Shown: positions 46,298-55,659, counted from the stretch's first letter. The stretch: 64,000 bases of DNA from Actinoplanes xinjiangensis (GCF_003148685.1 NZ_QGGR01000003.1:62001-126000); one strand, 5' to 3'. Numbers and translations: made by a program. Notes: a model not told the origin generated them from the letters alone.

Positions 46298-47347
46298 TCA
46301 GAAGTCGACCGGCGGCAGCTCAGGACCACCGGCGGCATCGCCGGCGCCGGCCTGGCCGACACCGAGCTTCTCCAGGATCTTCTTCTCGATCTCGGCGGCG
46401 ACGTCCGGGTTCTCCTTGAGGAACTCCCGGGCCTTCTCCTTGCCCTGACCGAGCTGGTCACCGTCGTAGGTGTACCAGGCGCCCGACTTCCGGATGATGT
46501 TCTGCTCGACACCTACATCGATGAGCGAGCCCTCGCGGGAGATGCCCTTGCCATACATGATGTCGAACTCGGCCTGCTTGAACGGAGCGGCGACCTTGTT
46601 CTTGACGACCTTGACCCTGGTCCGGTTACCGATGACGTCGGTGCCGTCCTTCAGGCTCTCGATACGCCGGACGTCGAGCCGGACCGACGAGTAGAACTTC
46701 AGCGCGCGGCCACCGGTCGTGGTCTCAGGCGAGCCGAACATGACGCCGATCTTCTCGCGGAGCTGGTTGATGAAGATCGCGGTGGTGCCGGAGTTGCTCA
46801 GGATGCCGGTGATCTTCCGCAACGCCTGGCTCATCAGACGGGCCTGGAGACCGACGTGACTGTCGCCCATCTCACCCTCGATCTCGGCACGCGGCACGAG
46901 TGCCGCCACCGAGTCGATGACGATGATGTCGAGCGCGCCGGAGCGGATCAGCATGTCCGCGATCTCCAGAGCCTGCTCACCGGTGTCCGGCTGCGAGATG
47001 AGGAGGGCGTCGGTGTCGACACCGAGGGCCCGCGCATAGTCGGGGTCGAGGGCGTGCTCGGCGTCGATGAACGCCGCGATGCCGCCGGCCTTCTGCGCGT
47101 TGGCCACCGCGTGCAGGGCGACCGTGGTCTTACCGCTGGACTCCGGCCCGTAGATCTCGATGACCCGGCCGCGCGGCAGACCGCCGACCCCGAGGGCCAC
47201 GTCGAGAGCGATGGAGCTGGTCGGGATGACGGCGGTCTGCACGACCGGCCGCTCTCCGAGCCGCATCACCGAGCCCTTGCCGAACTGCTTGTCGATCTGT
47301 GCCAGCGCTAGCTCGAGCGCTTTCTCCCGATCAGGTCCTGCCGCCAT
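46298..47347 (-). CDS. recA: Recombinase RecA
   Basis: RecA forms filaments on single-stranded DNA, drives strand exchange and triggers LexA self-cleavage. The 349-residue protein begins [20 protein letters not shown] and has Walker [16 protein letters not shown], Walker [14 protein letters not shown]1 and L2 loops ([20 protein letters not shown] and [20 protein letters not shown]) and the usual acidic tail ending PPVDF. The frame runs 93 codons further up but only this start matches RecA; AGGGG is eight bases upstream. SOS-like boxes lie 140 to 190 bases upstream, beside DnaA-box-like 9-mers. recX follows, and a DUF3046 gene lies upstream, as in other actinobacteria. Confidence 0.98.
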   Translation of the reverse strand: MAAGPDREKALELALAQIDKQFGKGSVMRLGERPVVQTAVIPTSSIALDVALGVGGLPRGRVIEIYGPESSGKTTVALHAVANAQKAGGIAAFIDAEHALDPDYARALGVDTDALLISQPDTGEQALEIADMLIRSGALDIIVIDSVAALVPRAEIEGEMGDSHVGLQARLMSQALRKITGILSNSGTTAIFINQLREKIGVMFGSPETTTGGRALKFYSSVRLDVRRIESLKDGTDVIGNRTRVKVVKNKVAAPFKQAEFDIMYGKGISREGSLIDVGVEQNIIRKSGAWYTYDGDQLGQGKEKAREFLKENPDVAAEIEKKILEKLGVGQAGAGDAAGGPELPPVDF

Positions 47348-47457
47348 TCCCGCCACCCCTGTATTCGACTTCATGCTCTTCGTCGACGTGCTCTTGTTCA
47401 CCACGGTCGACACGTTAGGCGAGGGGTACGACAAAAATCCTCCGCCCTGTCGTGTGC

Positions 47458-47484
47458 TGTGGATGACCGAGCCGCTGTGGACAA
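47458..47484. promoter_or_regulatory. Two DnaA-box-like 9-mers upstream of recA
   Basis: TGTGGATGA (47458-47466) and TGTGGACAA (47476-47484) lie 18 bp apart in the same direction. Reversed, the second is TTGTCCACA, the actinobacterial DnaA-box consensus. The first is identical to a 9-mer upstream of nrdR, within a shared GCTGTGGATGAC. Confidence 0.45.
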
Positions 47485-47489
47485 TAGCC

Positions 47490-47533
47490 GAACACCTGTA
47501 CGACGATCGAGTGACACGCCAGAACAGGCGTAC
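47490..47533. promoter_or_regulatory. Two SOS-box-like sites upstream of recA
   Basis: GAACacctGTAC (47490-47501) and GAACaggcGTAC (47522-47533) are 32 bp apart. Both share the GAAC-N4-GTAC form of two sites at lexA, suggesting the LexA operator of this organism. Confidence 0.6.
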
Positions 47534-47543
47534 TAAAAGCAGC

Positions 47544-47744
47544 TCAGCGCAGCCGGGACGGCACCCGATCGGGGTACGCGGCCACCACGGCACGCCAGAT
47601 GGTAGCGGTCTCGACACCGTGAGCAATGGCCTCGTCGATGGTCCGCCCGCCGAGCTCCGTGAAGGAGTGATCAGCCGCGAAACTATGCGCGTAGGCGGAG
47701 CCGAAGCTCTGCTCCAAGCGTTCCCAGAAGTCTGTCAACCGCAC
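47544..47744 (-). CDS. DUF3046 family small protein
   Basis: A 66-residue protein starts at GTG 47744 ([20 protein letters not shown]) and ends [14 protein letters not shown]. This acidic, compact protein, with [20 protein letters not shown] in the middle, is the small conserved gene that precedes recA in actinobacteria. The function is unknown. The next stop codon is only 10 bases from the SOS-like boxes of recA, so recA is likely driven from within or just after this gene. A good ribosome site is not seen; the transcript may be leaderless. Confidence 0.85.
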   Translation of the reverse strand: MRLTDFWERLEQSFGSAYAHSFAADHSFTELGGRTIDEAIAHGVETATIWRAVVAAYPDRVPSRLR

Positions 47745-47779
47745 CGGAGAAGGGTACCCAGAGGCGGCTCCACCGCACC

Positions 47780-48442
47780 TCAGGCGACCGCCGCCGCAGC
47801 CACCCGCAGATCGTCGACGAGCCCCCGGTACGCCGTCTCGCGATCGTCGGCCCGCAGCACCGCCGACGGATGGATCGTGGCCAGCGCCTGGATCTCCGCG
47901 ATCGGGAAGTCCTCCGGATGCTGGGCCGACCCGGGCCACGGCAGCAGCCGGCCGCGCGACCGGGTCACCCGGAAGTCCGGTCCGAGCAGGGCCTTACCGG
48001 CGGACGCGCCGAGGATGACCACCAGCTTGGGCTTGAGCAGCGAGAACTCCGCCACCAGCCAGGGCCGGCACGCCTCGATGTGCCCCGGCCCCGGGGTCTG
48101 GTGGATCCGCCGGCTGCCTCGCAACTCGAAGCGGAAATGTTTCACCGAATTGGTGATGTAGAGCTCAGCCGGGTCGATGCCGGCGTCGTCCACCGCCTCC
48201 CGGAGCAGGCGGCCCGCGGGACCGACGAACGGCAGCCCGTGCCGGTCCTCGACGTCACCGGGCTGCTCGCCGACGAAGACGATCTTCGCGTGCGGCGCTC
48301 CACGACCGAAGACCGTCTGGGTCGCGTTCTCATGGAGCTCGCAGCCGTGACAGTCCGCCGCGGCCGACTTCAGCTCGTCGATGCTCCGCGGGTGTGGCGG
48401 CACCCATTGCTGCGCCCCGACGGGGTCCCGGGTCGATGGCAT
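47780..48442 (-). CDS. UdgX-type uracil-DNA glycosylase with RRIH loop
   Basis: The 220-residue protein has the family 4-like UDG core: GEQPGDVEDRHGLPFVGPAG at 58 to 77, ITNSVKHFRFELRGSRRIHQ at 96 to 115, and the late TIHPSAVLRA. The RRIH loop (His114) is the hallmark of UdgX, which excises uracil from DNA and becomes covalently joined to the abasic site through that histidine. Cysteines C31, C34 (CHGC) and C125 (EACRPW) are likely Fe-S ligands; the fourth ligand is not obvious. UdgX is mostly actinobacterial. It lies near recA but is separated by the DUF3046 gene. Confidence 0.88.
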   Translation of the reverse strand: MPSTRDPVGAQQWVPPHPRSIDELKSAAADCHGCELHENATQTVFGRGAPHAKIVFVGEQPGDVEDRHGLPFVGPAGRLLREAVDDAGIDPAELYITNSVKHFRFELRGSRRIHQTPGPGHIEACRPWLVAEFSLLKPKLVVILGASAGKALLGPDFRVTRSRGRLLPWPGSAQHPEDFPIAEIQALATIHPSAVLRADDRETAYRGLVDDLRVAAAAVA

Positions 48443-48510
48443 GGCACCGTTCTACCCCCACCCCCCGACAACATTCCGCCCGGACCCCCCTCCCGGAGGA
48501 CGCCGGTTGC

Positions 48511-49857
48511 TCATCGCATCGGGGGGAACAGACCGGCCGGGTGGATCGCCGATGCCACCGCCTGGGCCAGCTCCGACACCTCCGCCGGATCCAGCGTGCT
48601 GATCGTGATGCGGATCCCGGGCGGCGAACTCACCCGGAAGAGTGCCCCCGGAGCGACCGCGTAGCCACGGTCGCGCAGTGCCGCGACGGCATGGGTCTCG
48701 TCGGGCACCGGCACCCAGACGTTGATGCCGGTGTCGCCGCTCGCCATCACGCCCTCGGCCCGGAGCGCGTCGAGCAGGGCCCGACGGCGATCGCCGTAGG
48801 TCTCGGCGGCCCGGGCCACCAGCGCGGTCACCTCTGGATCACGCCACAGCCACAGCAGCATCCGCTGGAGAACGGTGGAGACCCAGCCCATGCCGATCCG
48901 CATCCGGCCGGACACCCGGGCGACGGTCGTCTCGTCGCCGGCCAGAACGGCGATGCGCAGGTCGGGGCCGAACGGCTTGGAGGCGGACCGCACGAACGCC
49001 CACGAGCCGGTCACCGGGCCGATGCAGTGCGGCTCGCTCTCGGCCAGCTCGGCGGCGTGATCGTCCTCCACCACCAGCACTCCCGGATGCCCGCTCAACA
49101 GCCCGCGCAACTCCTCGGCGCGACCGGCGCTCACCGCCGCCCCGGTCGGGTTCTGCGCGCGGACCGTGACGACGACGGCACGGGCCCCGGAACGCAGCGC
49201 CGTCGCCAGGGAGGCCGGGTCGGGACCGTGCTCGTCGACGGCGACCGGGACGGCCCGCAGGCCGAGCGCCGCCAGGAGATCGATGAGAGCGGCCCAGCCC
49301 GGATCCTCGATCGCGACGGTGTCGCCTGGTCGCAGGTGGGCGTTGAACGCGCGCTCGATCGAGTCGAGAGCTCCCGAGGTGACCACGATCTCAGCCCCGG
49401 AGACCGGGATCCCCTCGGCGAGGAGACGAGGGCGCGCGGCGTCCGCCAGCTCCGGCATGGTGACGGCGGACGCGTACCCCTGAGGGGGGCTCTGCATGGC
49501 CGCCGCGGCGGCCAGAGCCGGCGCGAGCGAGGGCAGCAATCGCACGTCGGGCTCGCCGGTGGAGAGATCGCGCAGGCCGGGCGGGACCGGCGTGTGCAGG
49601 CCGGAACGCCGCACGGCGACCGCCGGCCGGGAGCGGACGCGGGTGCCGCGGCGGCCCTCGGTCTCGATCACTCCGCGCTGCCGCAGCTCCTGGTACGCCT
49701 TGGCGACCGTCGCCGGGCTGACGTGCAGGCTGCCGGCGAGAACCCGCACCGAGGGAAGGGCCGAGCCGGCCACCCAGAGGCCCTGGACGACGCCCGTCTC
49801 GATGCTGGCGGAAATCTCGGCGGCGCTGTCTCCACTGACCTGATACTGTTCTGCCAC
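48511..49857 (-). CDS. MocR-type GntR regulator with aminotransferase domain
   Basis: The 448-residue protein fuses a GntR winged helix (WVAGSALPSVRVLAGSLHVS, then PATVAKAYQELRQRGVIETE) to a fold-type I PLP aminotransferase-like domain with the PLP lysine in SASKPFGPDLRI and the usual AQNPTGAAVS and VVEDDHAAELAE motifs. MocR proteins sense PLP or amino acids and regulate a divergent gene; here that is the flavin-barrel/GNAT fusion gene across a 66-bp gap with a perfect palindrome. The MocR is most likely both activator and autorepressor. Confidence 0.92.
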   Translation of the reverse strand: MAEQYQVSGDSAAEISASIETGVVQGLWVAGSALPSVRVLAGSLHVSPATVAKAYQELRQRGVIETEGRRGTRVRSRPAVAVRRSGLHTPVPPGLRDLSTGEPDVRLLPSLAPALAAAAAMQSPPQGYASAVTMPELADAARPRLLAEGIPVSGAEIVVTSGALDSIERAFNAHLRPGDTVAIEDPGWAALIDLLAALGLRAVPVAVDEHGPDPASLATALRSGARAVVVTVRAQNPTGAAVSAGRAEELRGLLSGHPGVLVVEDDHAAELAESEPHCIGPVTGSWAFVRSASKPFGPDLRIAVLAGDETTVARVSGRMRIGMGWVSTVLQRMLLWLWRDPEVTALVARAAETYGDRRRALLDALRAEGVMASGDTGINVWVPVPDETHAVAALRDRGYAVAPGALFRVSSPPGIRITISTLDPAEVSELAQAVASAIHPAGLFPPMR

Positions 49858-49868
49858 AGATTCGATTG

Positions 49869-49880
49869 TGTACTAGTACA
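49869..49880. promoter_or_regulatory. 12-base palindrome TGTACTAGTACA in the MocR divergent promoter
   Basis: TGTACTAGTACA is a perfect dyad lying between the divergent MocR and flavin-barrel/GNAT genes, 11 bases from the MocR start. Palindromes of this TGTAC-type are common GntR/MocR operators, so it is the likely MocR site. Confidence 0.55.
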
Positions 49881-49923
49881 GGCCCTGATGCAACAGGACC
49901 GAGAACATCCCGGGGAGGCCCCG

Positions 49924-51165
49924 ATGACCGACCTCTACGCTCCCACGCCCCGCACGACGGCCACCCGCACCCGCAAGCGGATGCACTACGAGCGGGAGGC
50001 GGCGCACGCGGTCCTCGACGAGGCCTTCGACTGCTCGGTCGGCTTCGTGGTGGACGGCGAGCCCCGCGTCCTGCCCCATCTGCACGTCCGTATCGACGAC
50101 ACGCTCTATCTGCACGGGTCCACCGGTGCGCGTCTCGGCCTGGCGGCCCGGGGCGACGGCGTGCCGGTGTGTGTGACCGTCACCATCCTCGACGGGCTGG
50201 TCTACGCGCGCTCCCAGTTCAACCACAGCGCCAACTACCGGTCGGTGGTCGCTCTCGGGACCGCCCGGCCGGTCACCGACGCCGACGAGAAGCTCCGCGT
50301 GCTGTCCGCGCTGGCCGACAAGGTGGGCCCCGGCCGGTCCACGGACAGCCGCCCACCCACCCGTCAGGAGCTGGCCCAGACCACCGTTCTCGCGCTGCCA
50401 CTGGCCGAGGTGTCCGTCCGCGCCCGCTCCGGCGGTGTCGGCGACGACCCGGAGGATCTGGCTCTCCCGCACTGGGCCGGTGTGCTCCCGCTGCGGACGG
50501 TCGCCGGACCGCCGGAGACCGATCCGGGTGTCGCCGCCGCGCCACCCGGTTACCTGCCCGGCCATCCGTCGCAGTGGCAGACCCCGGTCGTGCTGGAGGG
50601 CCGGCACGTGCGGCTGGAGCCACTCACTCCCGGCCATGCGGAAGGCCTGTTCGAGGCGCTCGACGACGAGGAGGTCTGGCGGCACATCCCGTTTCCGCGG
50701 CCACGGACGCCGGAGGAGCTGCGCACCGGGGACATCTTGAATGTGCTGCGCGGCCAGTGGCTCGGCCAGCGGGCCGGATGGGCTCAGATCGACCCGGCGA
50801 CCGGGGCGGTGATCGGGATGACCACCTATCACGACATCGACACCACCCTGCGGGCCGTCGGCATCGGGCACACCATGGTCGGCCGGAAGTGGTGGCGGAC
50901 GGGCGTCAACACCGAGGCGAAACTGCTGCTCCTCGAGCGGGCGTTCGACGTGCTCGGCGCCGAGCGGGTGTTCTGGTACACCGACGTTCGCAACGAACGC
51001 TCCCAGCAGGCCATCGCCCGTCTGGGAGCCAGCCGTGACGGGGTGATCCGGCGCCAGCGCAGGCGACCCGACGGCAGCTGGCGCGACACCGTACTGTTCG
51101 CGATGACCGTGGACGAGTGGCCCGCCGCCGCTCAGCGTCTCCGCGACCGGCTTGCGGCCGGATGA
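49924..51165 (+). CDS. Fusion of a NimA-like PNPOx split barrel and a GNAT acetyltransferase
   Basis: The 413-residue protein has two domains. Residues 1 to about 205 form a flavin- or F420-binding split barrel of the pyridoxamine-phosphate-oxidase-like NimA kind (FDCSVGFVVDGEPRVLPHLH, VTVTILDGLVYARSQFNHSA). Residues about 225 to 413 form a RimJ/RimL-type GNAT domain (GRHVRLEPLTPGHAEGLFEA, then GHTMVGRKWWRTGVNTEAKL). A Pro-rich linker joins them. The ATG follows GGGGAGG by five bases. The cofactor and substrate are unknown, but control by a divergent MocR suggests vitamin B6 or amino acid chemistry. Confidence 0.88.
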   Translation: MTDLYAPTPRTTATRTRKRMHYEREAAHAVLDEAFDCSVGFVVDGEPRVLPHLHVRIDDTLYLHGSTGARLGLAARGDGVPVCVTVTILDGLVYARSQFNHSANYRSVVALGTARPVTDADEKLRVLSALADKVGPGRSTDSRPPTRQELAQTTVLALPLAEVSVRARSGGVGDDPEDLALPHWAGVLPLRTVAGPPETDPGVAAAPPGYLPGHPSQWQTPVVLEGRHVRLEPLTPGHAEGLFEALDDEEVWRHIPFPRPRTPEELRTGDILNVLRGQWLGQRAGWAQIDPATGAVIGMTTYHDIDTTLRAVGIGHTMVGRKWWRTGVNTEAKLLLLERAFDVLGAERVFWYTDVRNERSQQAIARLGASRDGVIRRQRRRPDGSWRDTVLFAMTVDEWPAAAQRLRDRLAAG

Positions 51166-51194
51166 GCACCGCCCTGATCGAGAGAGGCTGACCG

Positions 51195-51845
51195 ATGCTG
51201 GGCATCACCGATTTCTGGACCTACGTGCTCGGCGTGGTCGCGATCATCCTGCTGCCGGGGCCCAACTCGATCTTCGTGCTGTCGGTGGGCGCCCAGCGGG
51301 GCGTCCGCGCCGGCTATCAGGCGGCCGCAGGGGTCTTCCTCGGCGACGCGGTGCTGATGATCCTCTCCGCGACCGGGGTCGCGTCACTGCTGAGCACCTA
51401 CCCACCCCTGTTCCTCGTTCTCAAGTACGCGGGCGCCGCGTACCTCGGCTGGGTCGGCCTCAACATCATCCGGAACGCCTGGGGTAACTGGCGCAACCGC
51501 GCGGAGATCACCGCCGCCGCCGAGGAGCCACCGGCCGAGCTTCAGCGCCCGTTCCGCCGGGCCGCCGTGATCAGCCTGCTCAACCCGAAGGCGATCCTGT
51601 TCTTCGTCTCGTTCTTCATCCAGTTCGTCGAGCCCGGTTACGCCCACCCCGCCCTGTCGTTCCTGATCCTCGGGGCGGTGGTGCAGTTCTTCAGCGCGCT
51701 CTACCTGTCCGCGCTGATCTTCGGAGGCCGATACCTCGCTGGACAGTTCCAGCAGCGTCGTCGTCTCGCGACCGGGGCGACGACCGCGGTCGGTGCTCTG
51801 TTCGTGGGGTTCGGCATCAAGCTGGCCACCGCCAGCGTGGGTTGA
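51195..51845 (+). CDS. LysE/LeuE-type amino acid exporter
   Basis: The 216-residue membrane protein has the LysE superfamily N-terminus (VAIILLPGPNSIFVLSVGAQ, with the conserved GPN), about five to six spans, and the second signature ISLLNPKAILFFVSFFIQFV. It is most like LeuE and exports neutral amino acids such as leucine. It follows the barrel/GNAT gene by 29 bases with GAGAGG nearby, so both are probably one operon under MocR. Confidence 0.92.
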   Translation: MLGITDFWTYVLGVVAIILLPGPNSIFVLSVGAQRGVRAGYQAAAGVFLGDAVLMILSATGVASLLSTYPPLFLVLKYAGAAYLGWVGLNIIRNAWGNWRNRAEITAAAEEPPAELQRPFRRAAVISLLNPKAILFFVSFFIQFVEPGYAHPALSFLILGAVVQFFSALYLSALIFGGRYLAGQFQQRRRLATGATTAVGALFVGFGIKLATASVG

Positions 51846-51929
51846 GCCCCGCGCCGGCCGAACCGAGACGCCGGCCACAGAAGGTCGGTCATCGACCGGA
51901 CCCCGGTGGCCGGCTGGCGATAACGGCGT

Positions 51930-54900
51930 CTAGCGGATCGTGTAGAACGTGCTGCGGATCATCTGGACTTCGGCGAGGTCGGCGCTCCAGGACTTCTCCG
52001 CGGTGGCCCAGCCGAGTGCGTATGCCCGGCCGCCCATGACGAACCACCGGAACACGGCGTGCCGGGCCGATCCGCTCGCGGAACGGTAGCGGTACTCCCA
52101 GTCGGCGGCCTTGAGCAACAGCGGCACCTGACCGACCCCGACGAGCGTGTAACCGGGCAGGGCGCCCGAGGTCGCGAGGCGACTCTCCTCGGCACGGGCC
52201 TCCGCCAGCGGGTCCGCAGCGGGGTCACGGGCGGCGTCCAGGGTGATCGTCCTGCCGTTGCGCGGGCCCCGGAAGCAGTGGGTGGTGCCGATGCGCTGGT
52301 GGGTCCAACCGTTCGGCACTGCGATGTGGAAGCCGGAGCCGTCGGTGAAGTACGACCATCCGGCCTGGAGGTTCCAGCCGTTCACTCCGCGGGCCGAACC
52401 GTCCAGCGGGGTGACGGGCAGGCCGTCGGGTGGCGGCGAGTCACAGAGGGACGGTGAGAATGCGGACGCCGCCGAGGAGGTCGTCTGTGGATCCGATGAG
52501 GCGGGAGCCGGGCCCAGTGAACCCGCGGACTCTCCACCGTTCGGATCGGGCGGGCCCGCCGGCGTCTCCGGGGATCCGGGGACGCCGGTCGACGGCGAGC
52601 CACCTACCGGGCCGAACGGCGGAGAGTTCGGGACGGGATCGGACGCCGAGTTCGTCGAACGCTCCTGGGCGGTTTCGGTGGACAACGGTGACGGGACGAA
52701 GACCCGCGGGCGGGCACCGGTCAGCTCGGCCACGTAGCCGGCGAGCAGGCTGCCGCCGAGGAGAAGTAGGACGACCACGCCGGTGAGAGCCAGCCGAGCG
52801 GGCGTGACGCGTACCGAGTCGGGGAACATCCGGCGCCGTGGCCGAGGACCGGCCGAGGCGGTGACGAGGCGGACCGGGACCAGAGCCTGGCCGGGCGGCC
52901 GAGCCGACCGATCCGAAACCGGGTCCGCCTGCGGGCCCGGGAGTGGATCGACGGTGTCCCGGTCGGCCTGGTGCACACGCTCGGCCGGAGTTCCGCGGTC
53001 GAATTCGGGCTGCCGATCAATAGCGGTCACGTCGGATCGGCGCTCGACAGCCGACCCTGGCCCGGCACCGGAACCTCGGCCGGTCACCGACACCGGGTCC
53101 GCACCGGAACCCCGACCGGTCACCGGCATCGGATCCGCACCGGAACCCCGCCCTGCAACCCACATCGGACCCGCAGTGGCGGCGGTCGTCGCCATCGGGC
53201 CGGGAGTGTGGGAATCCCGGCTCACCGGCGACTCGGGGCCGTCTTCTGCGCCACGGCCGACACTCGGCGTATGGCCCGCTTCGGGACTCCGGCGAGGCGC
53301 CGGAACCGAACCCGCACCGGGGTCCTGGGTATCGGCCGATTCGGGACCGGCCTCGAGTCCCTGAACAACGGCCGCCGCCTGGTCGGATTTTCGGGCTTGG
53401 CCGACTTGCGGCTCCGGACCACCGGTTGTGACCGTTGCCTGCTCGCCGCAGCCGACATCCGGCTCCGGACCACTGGCTGCGACCGTTGCCTGCTCGCCGC
53501 GGCCGACATCCGGCTCCGGACTACTGGCTCCGGCCGCCGGCTCCTCGGCGTGGCCGCCGGCGATGGTCGTAGCAGTCCTCGAGGGCGGCCCATCCGAACT
53601 CGGTGGGCGTTCGGCGACGTGGGAGGGTGACGCCGGGCGTGGCATCACCAGATCAGTTTCGGACTTCGAGGTCGGCTCGGCGCGGCGTTGTCGCGGCGGC
53701 GCGGTCGACAGGCCACGAACCGGTCCAGGCTTGGGGGCGGGTCGGCGCACGGTCGGTACCGGTCGAGGTGAGGGCGATTCGGGGGAATCCATACCCGCAT
53801 CCGAGGCTCGCTCCGGCTCCCGGATTCGACCCGAGGTGTCTGGTACGTCACTGCCGGGCTGTGGAGCGGGGACGGGCTGCGATTCCATCAGCGTGAGGCT
53901 GTCCACATCGGATTTGGCTTCTGAAGACGAGCGCAGAGGATCCCCCTCAGGTGCGGGCCGCCCTGAGGGGCGCTCGCCACGGGGCTCGGCGGCAGAAGGC
54001 ACTTCAGGCACGAAAGGCGACACCGGAGGCCGCATCGGCGAGGACGGGACGTCTCCAAGAGGCCGAGTCGGCGAGGACGGCGGTGTCCGCTGCTGGGGAG
54101 CAGGCTGCGGCTGCGGAACGGGCTGCGGCGGTGGCGGTGCAACGGGATGCGGCTGCGGAACGGGTCGTGGCTGCGGCGGCGGCGGAACGGGCCGCGACTG
54201 CGGCGGTGGCGGTGCAACGGGGTACGGCTGCGGAACGGGTCGTGGCTGCGGCGGCGGAGGAACGGGCCGCGACTGCGGCGGTAGCGGTGGAACGGGCTGC
54301 GGCTGCGGAACGGGCTGCGGGGTAGGGCGCCCGATCACGGCCGCCGTCCCCCGATGAGGCCCGACAGGCCGGACCGGCTCGCCCCTCGCGGCACCCCCTG
54401 ACGCCGAAGCCCCTGCCACCATCCCGGCCGCCTCTGGACCACCGGAGACCGGGACCGGCCCCGAAGGACGGGCGAGACCAGGCGAGGACATGCCACCGGG
54501 CCGCACGGCACCGGACCGCGCGGCACCGGGCCGGGAACCGCGCCGGGTGGGCAGGAACGGAATCTCCCGAGGATCGCTGAAAACGATCATGCGGAGCCGG
54601 CGTTCGACCTCGGGAACGGTGAGACGGGCGGCGGGCTCGTACCGGAGCAGGCCGTCCAGGACCGCGGCGAGCGGCCCGGCGCGGGCGGGCGGGTCGGGGG
54701 GATCGGTGGCGAGGGCGGCGAGGGTCGCCATCGCGGTCTCGCGGGCGTACGGCGAGTGGCCTTCGACGGCCGCGTACAGGGTGGCGCCCAGCGACCACAG
54801 ATCGGATTCGACGGTGGAGGCGCCGGTGCGCGCACGCTCCGGCGAGACGTACTGCGGGGAGCCGACGATCAGCCCCGGCGCGGTCACCCCGCCGTCATCG

Positions 54901-55391
54901 ACGAACGTGGCGAGACCAAAATCGGTCAGAACCACGCGGCCGTCGGTGCCGATGAGGACGTTGTGCGGCTTCACGTCACGGTGCAGGACGCCGGCCCGGT
55001 GTGCGGCGTCGAGCGCATCGAGCAGAGCCAGGCCGATGCGTGCGGCGACCGCCGGCTCATACGGTCCGTCCTCGTCCAGCACCTGGTAGAGCGAACGAGA
55101 CGGCACGTACTCCATGACGATCCAGGACTGGCCCTCGGTGTGCACCACGTCGTAGATCCGGACCACGTGCGGATGGTTGAGGCGGGCGGCGCTGCGTGCC
55201 TCCCGCAGAGTCCGCTCGTGCATCCGATGCTGTTCAACATCGGACATCCAGCCGGGTGGCACGATCTCCTTGACGGCCACGTCGCGGTGCAGCATCTCGT
55301 CGCGGGCCAGCCAGACCCGGCCCATTCCCCCCGCGCCGACCGGTTCCACGAGACGGTACCGGCCGGCGACGAGCATCTGCCTGACCGTCAT
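51930..55391 (-). CDS. Receptor-type serine/threonine protein kinase with very long repetitive linker
   Basis: The 1153-residue protein begins MTVRQMLVAGRYRLVEPVGA and has a PknB-type kinase domain (about 10 to 265): Gly loop GAGGMGRVW, VAVKEI lysine, HRDVKPHNVL, DFGLATF and SPQYVSPERA. A linker of about 600 residues of Pro/Gln/Val repeats and acidic tracts follows. One membrane helix lies near 865 to 885 (RLALTGVVVLLLLGGSLLAG). The external part (886 to 1153) is a Pro/Ser stalk and a folded sensor of about 170 residues with two cysteines (SLCDSP, THCFRG). It signals from the envelope to the cytoplasm by phosphorylation. The start is uncertain: the frame is open to 55433. Confidence 0.9.
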   Translation of the reverse strand: MTVRQMLVAGRYRLVEPVGAGGMGRVWLARDEMLHRDVAVKEIVPPGWMSDVEQHRMHERTLREARSAARLNHPHVVRIYDVVHTEGQSWIVMEYVPSRSLYQVLDEDGPYEPAVAARIGLALLDALDAAHRAGVLHRDVKPHNVLIGTDGRVVLTDFGLATFVDDGGVTAPGLIVGSPQYVSPERARTGASTVESDLWSLGATLYAAVEGHSPYARETAMATLAALATDPPDPPARAGPLAAVLDGLLRYEPAARLTVPEVERRLRMIVFSDPREIPFLPTRRGSRPGAARSGAVRPGGMSSPGLARPSGPVPVSGGPEAAGMVAGASASGGAARGEPVRPVGPHRGTAAVIGRPTPQPVPQPQPVPPLPPQSRPVPPPPQPRPVPQPYPVAPPPPQSRPVPPPPQPRPVPQPHPVAPPPPQPVPQPQPAPQQRTPPSSPTRPLGDVPSSPMRPPVSPFVPEVPSAAEPRGERPSGRPAPEGDPLRSSSEAKSDVDSLTLMESQPVPAPQPGSDVPDTSGRIREPERASDAGMDSPESPSPRPVPTVRRPAPKPGPVRGLSTAPPRQRRAEPTSKSETDLVMPRPASPSHVAERPPSSDGPPSRTATTIAGGHAEEPAAGASSPEPDVGRGEQATVAASGPEPDVGCGEQATVTTGGPEPQVGQARKSDQAAAVVQGLEAGPESADTQDPGAGSVPAPRRSPEAGHTPSVGRGAEDGPESPVSRDSHTPGPMATTAATAGPMWVAGRGSGADPMPVTGRGSGADPVSVTGRGSGAGPGSAVERRSDVTAIDRQPEFDRGTPAERVHQADRDTVDPLPGPQADPVSDRSARPPGQALVPVRLVTASAGPRPRRRMFPDSVRVTPARLALTGVVVLLLLGGSLLAGYVAELTGARPRVFVPSPLSTETAQERSTNSASDPVPNSPPFGPVGGSPSTGVPGSPETPAGPPDPNGGESAGSLGPAPASSDPQTTSSAASAFSPSLCDSPPPDGLPVTPLDGSARGVNGWNLQAGWSYFTDGSGFHIAVPNGWTHQRIGTTHCFRGPRNGRTITLDAARDPAADPLAEARAEESRLATSGALPGYTLVGVGQVPLLLKAADWEYRYRSASGSARHAVFRWFVMGGRAYALGWATAEKSWSADLAEVQMIRSTFYTIR
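54106..54320. repeat. 75-bp in-frame repeats in the kinase linker
   Basis: GCTGCGGAACGGG units such as CGGAACGGGTCGTGG recur at 54156 and 54231 (75-bp period), encoding 25-residue Pro/Gln/Val/Arg blocks. Two related shorter repeat families in the same linker lie at about 53050-53170 and 53410-53530. Confidence 0.7.
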
Positions 55392-55659
55392 CGGCACCCA
55401 CCCATCACGTCGGGCATCAGGATAATCCGGCACAGACCGCCCAAGGAATCACGATCACCCGGTCACCGCTCAGAACCTCGAGACCCACAAAACCGTCGAG
55501 GGGGTACGGGTGAACCGGCTCCGTGGTCGCGCAAGAGGTGCTCACGGCGTACCGCTGGATGAAGCGAAAGGTGATCGAACCGGCCGAACCGGGAAGTTTC
55601 TCGCCGGAGGCGCGCCGGCGCCCCGGTTTCTGTCGTACCCCCGAGGCAGGATGTGAGGC

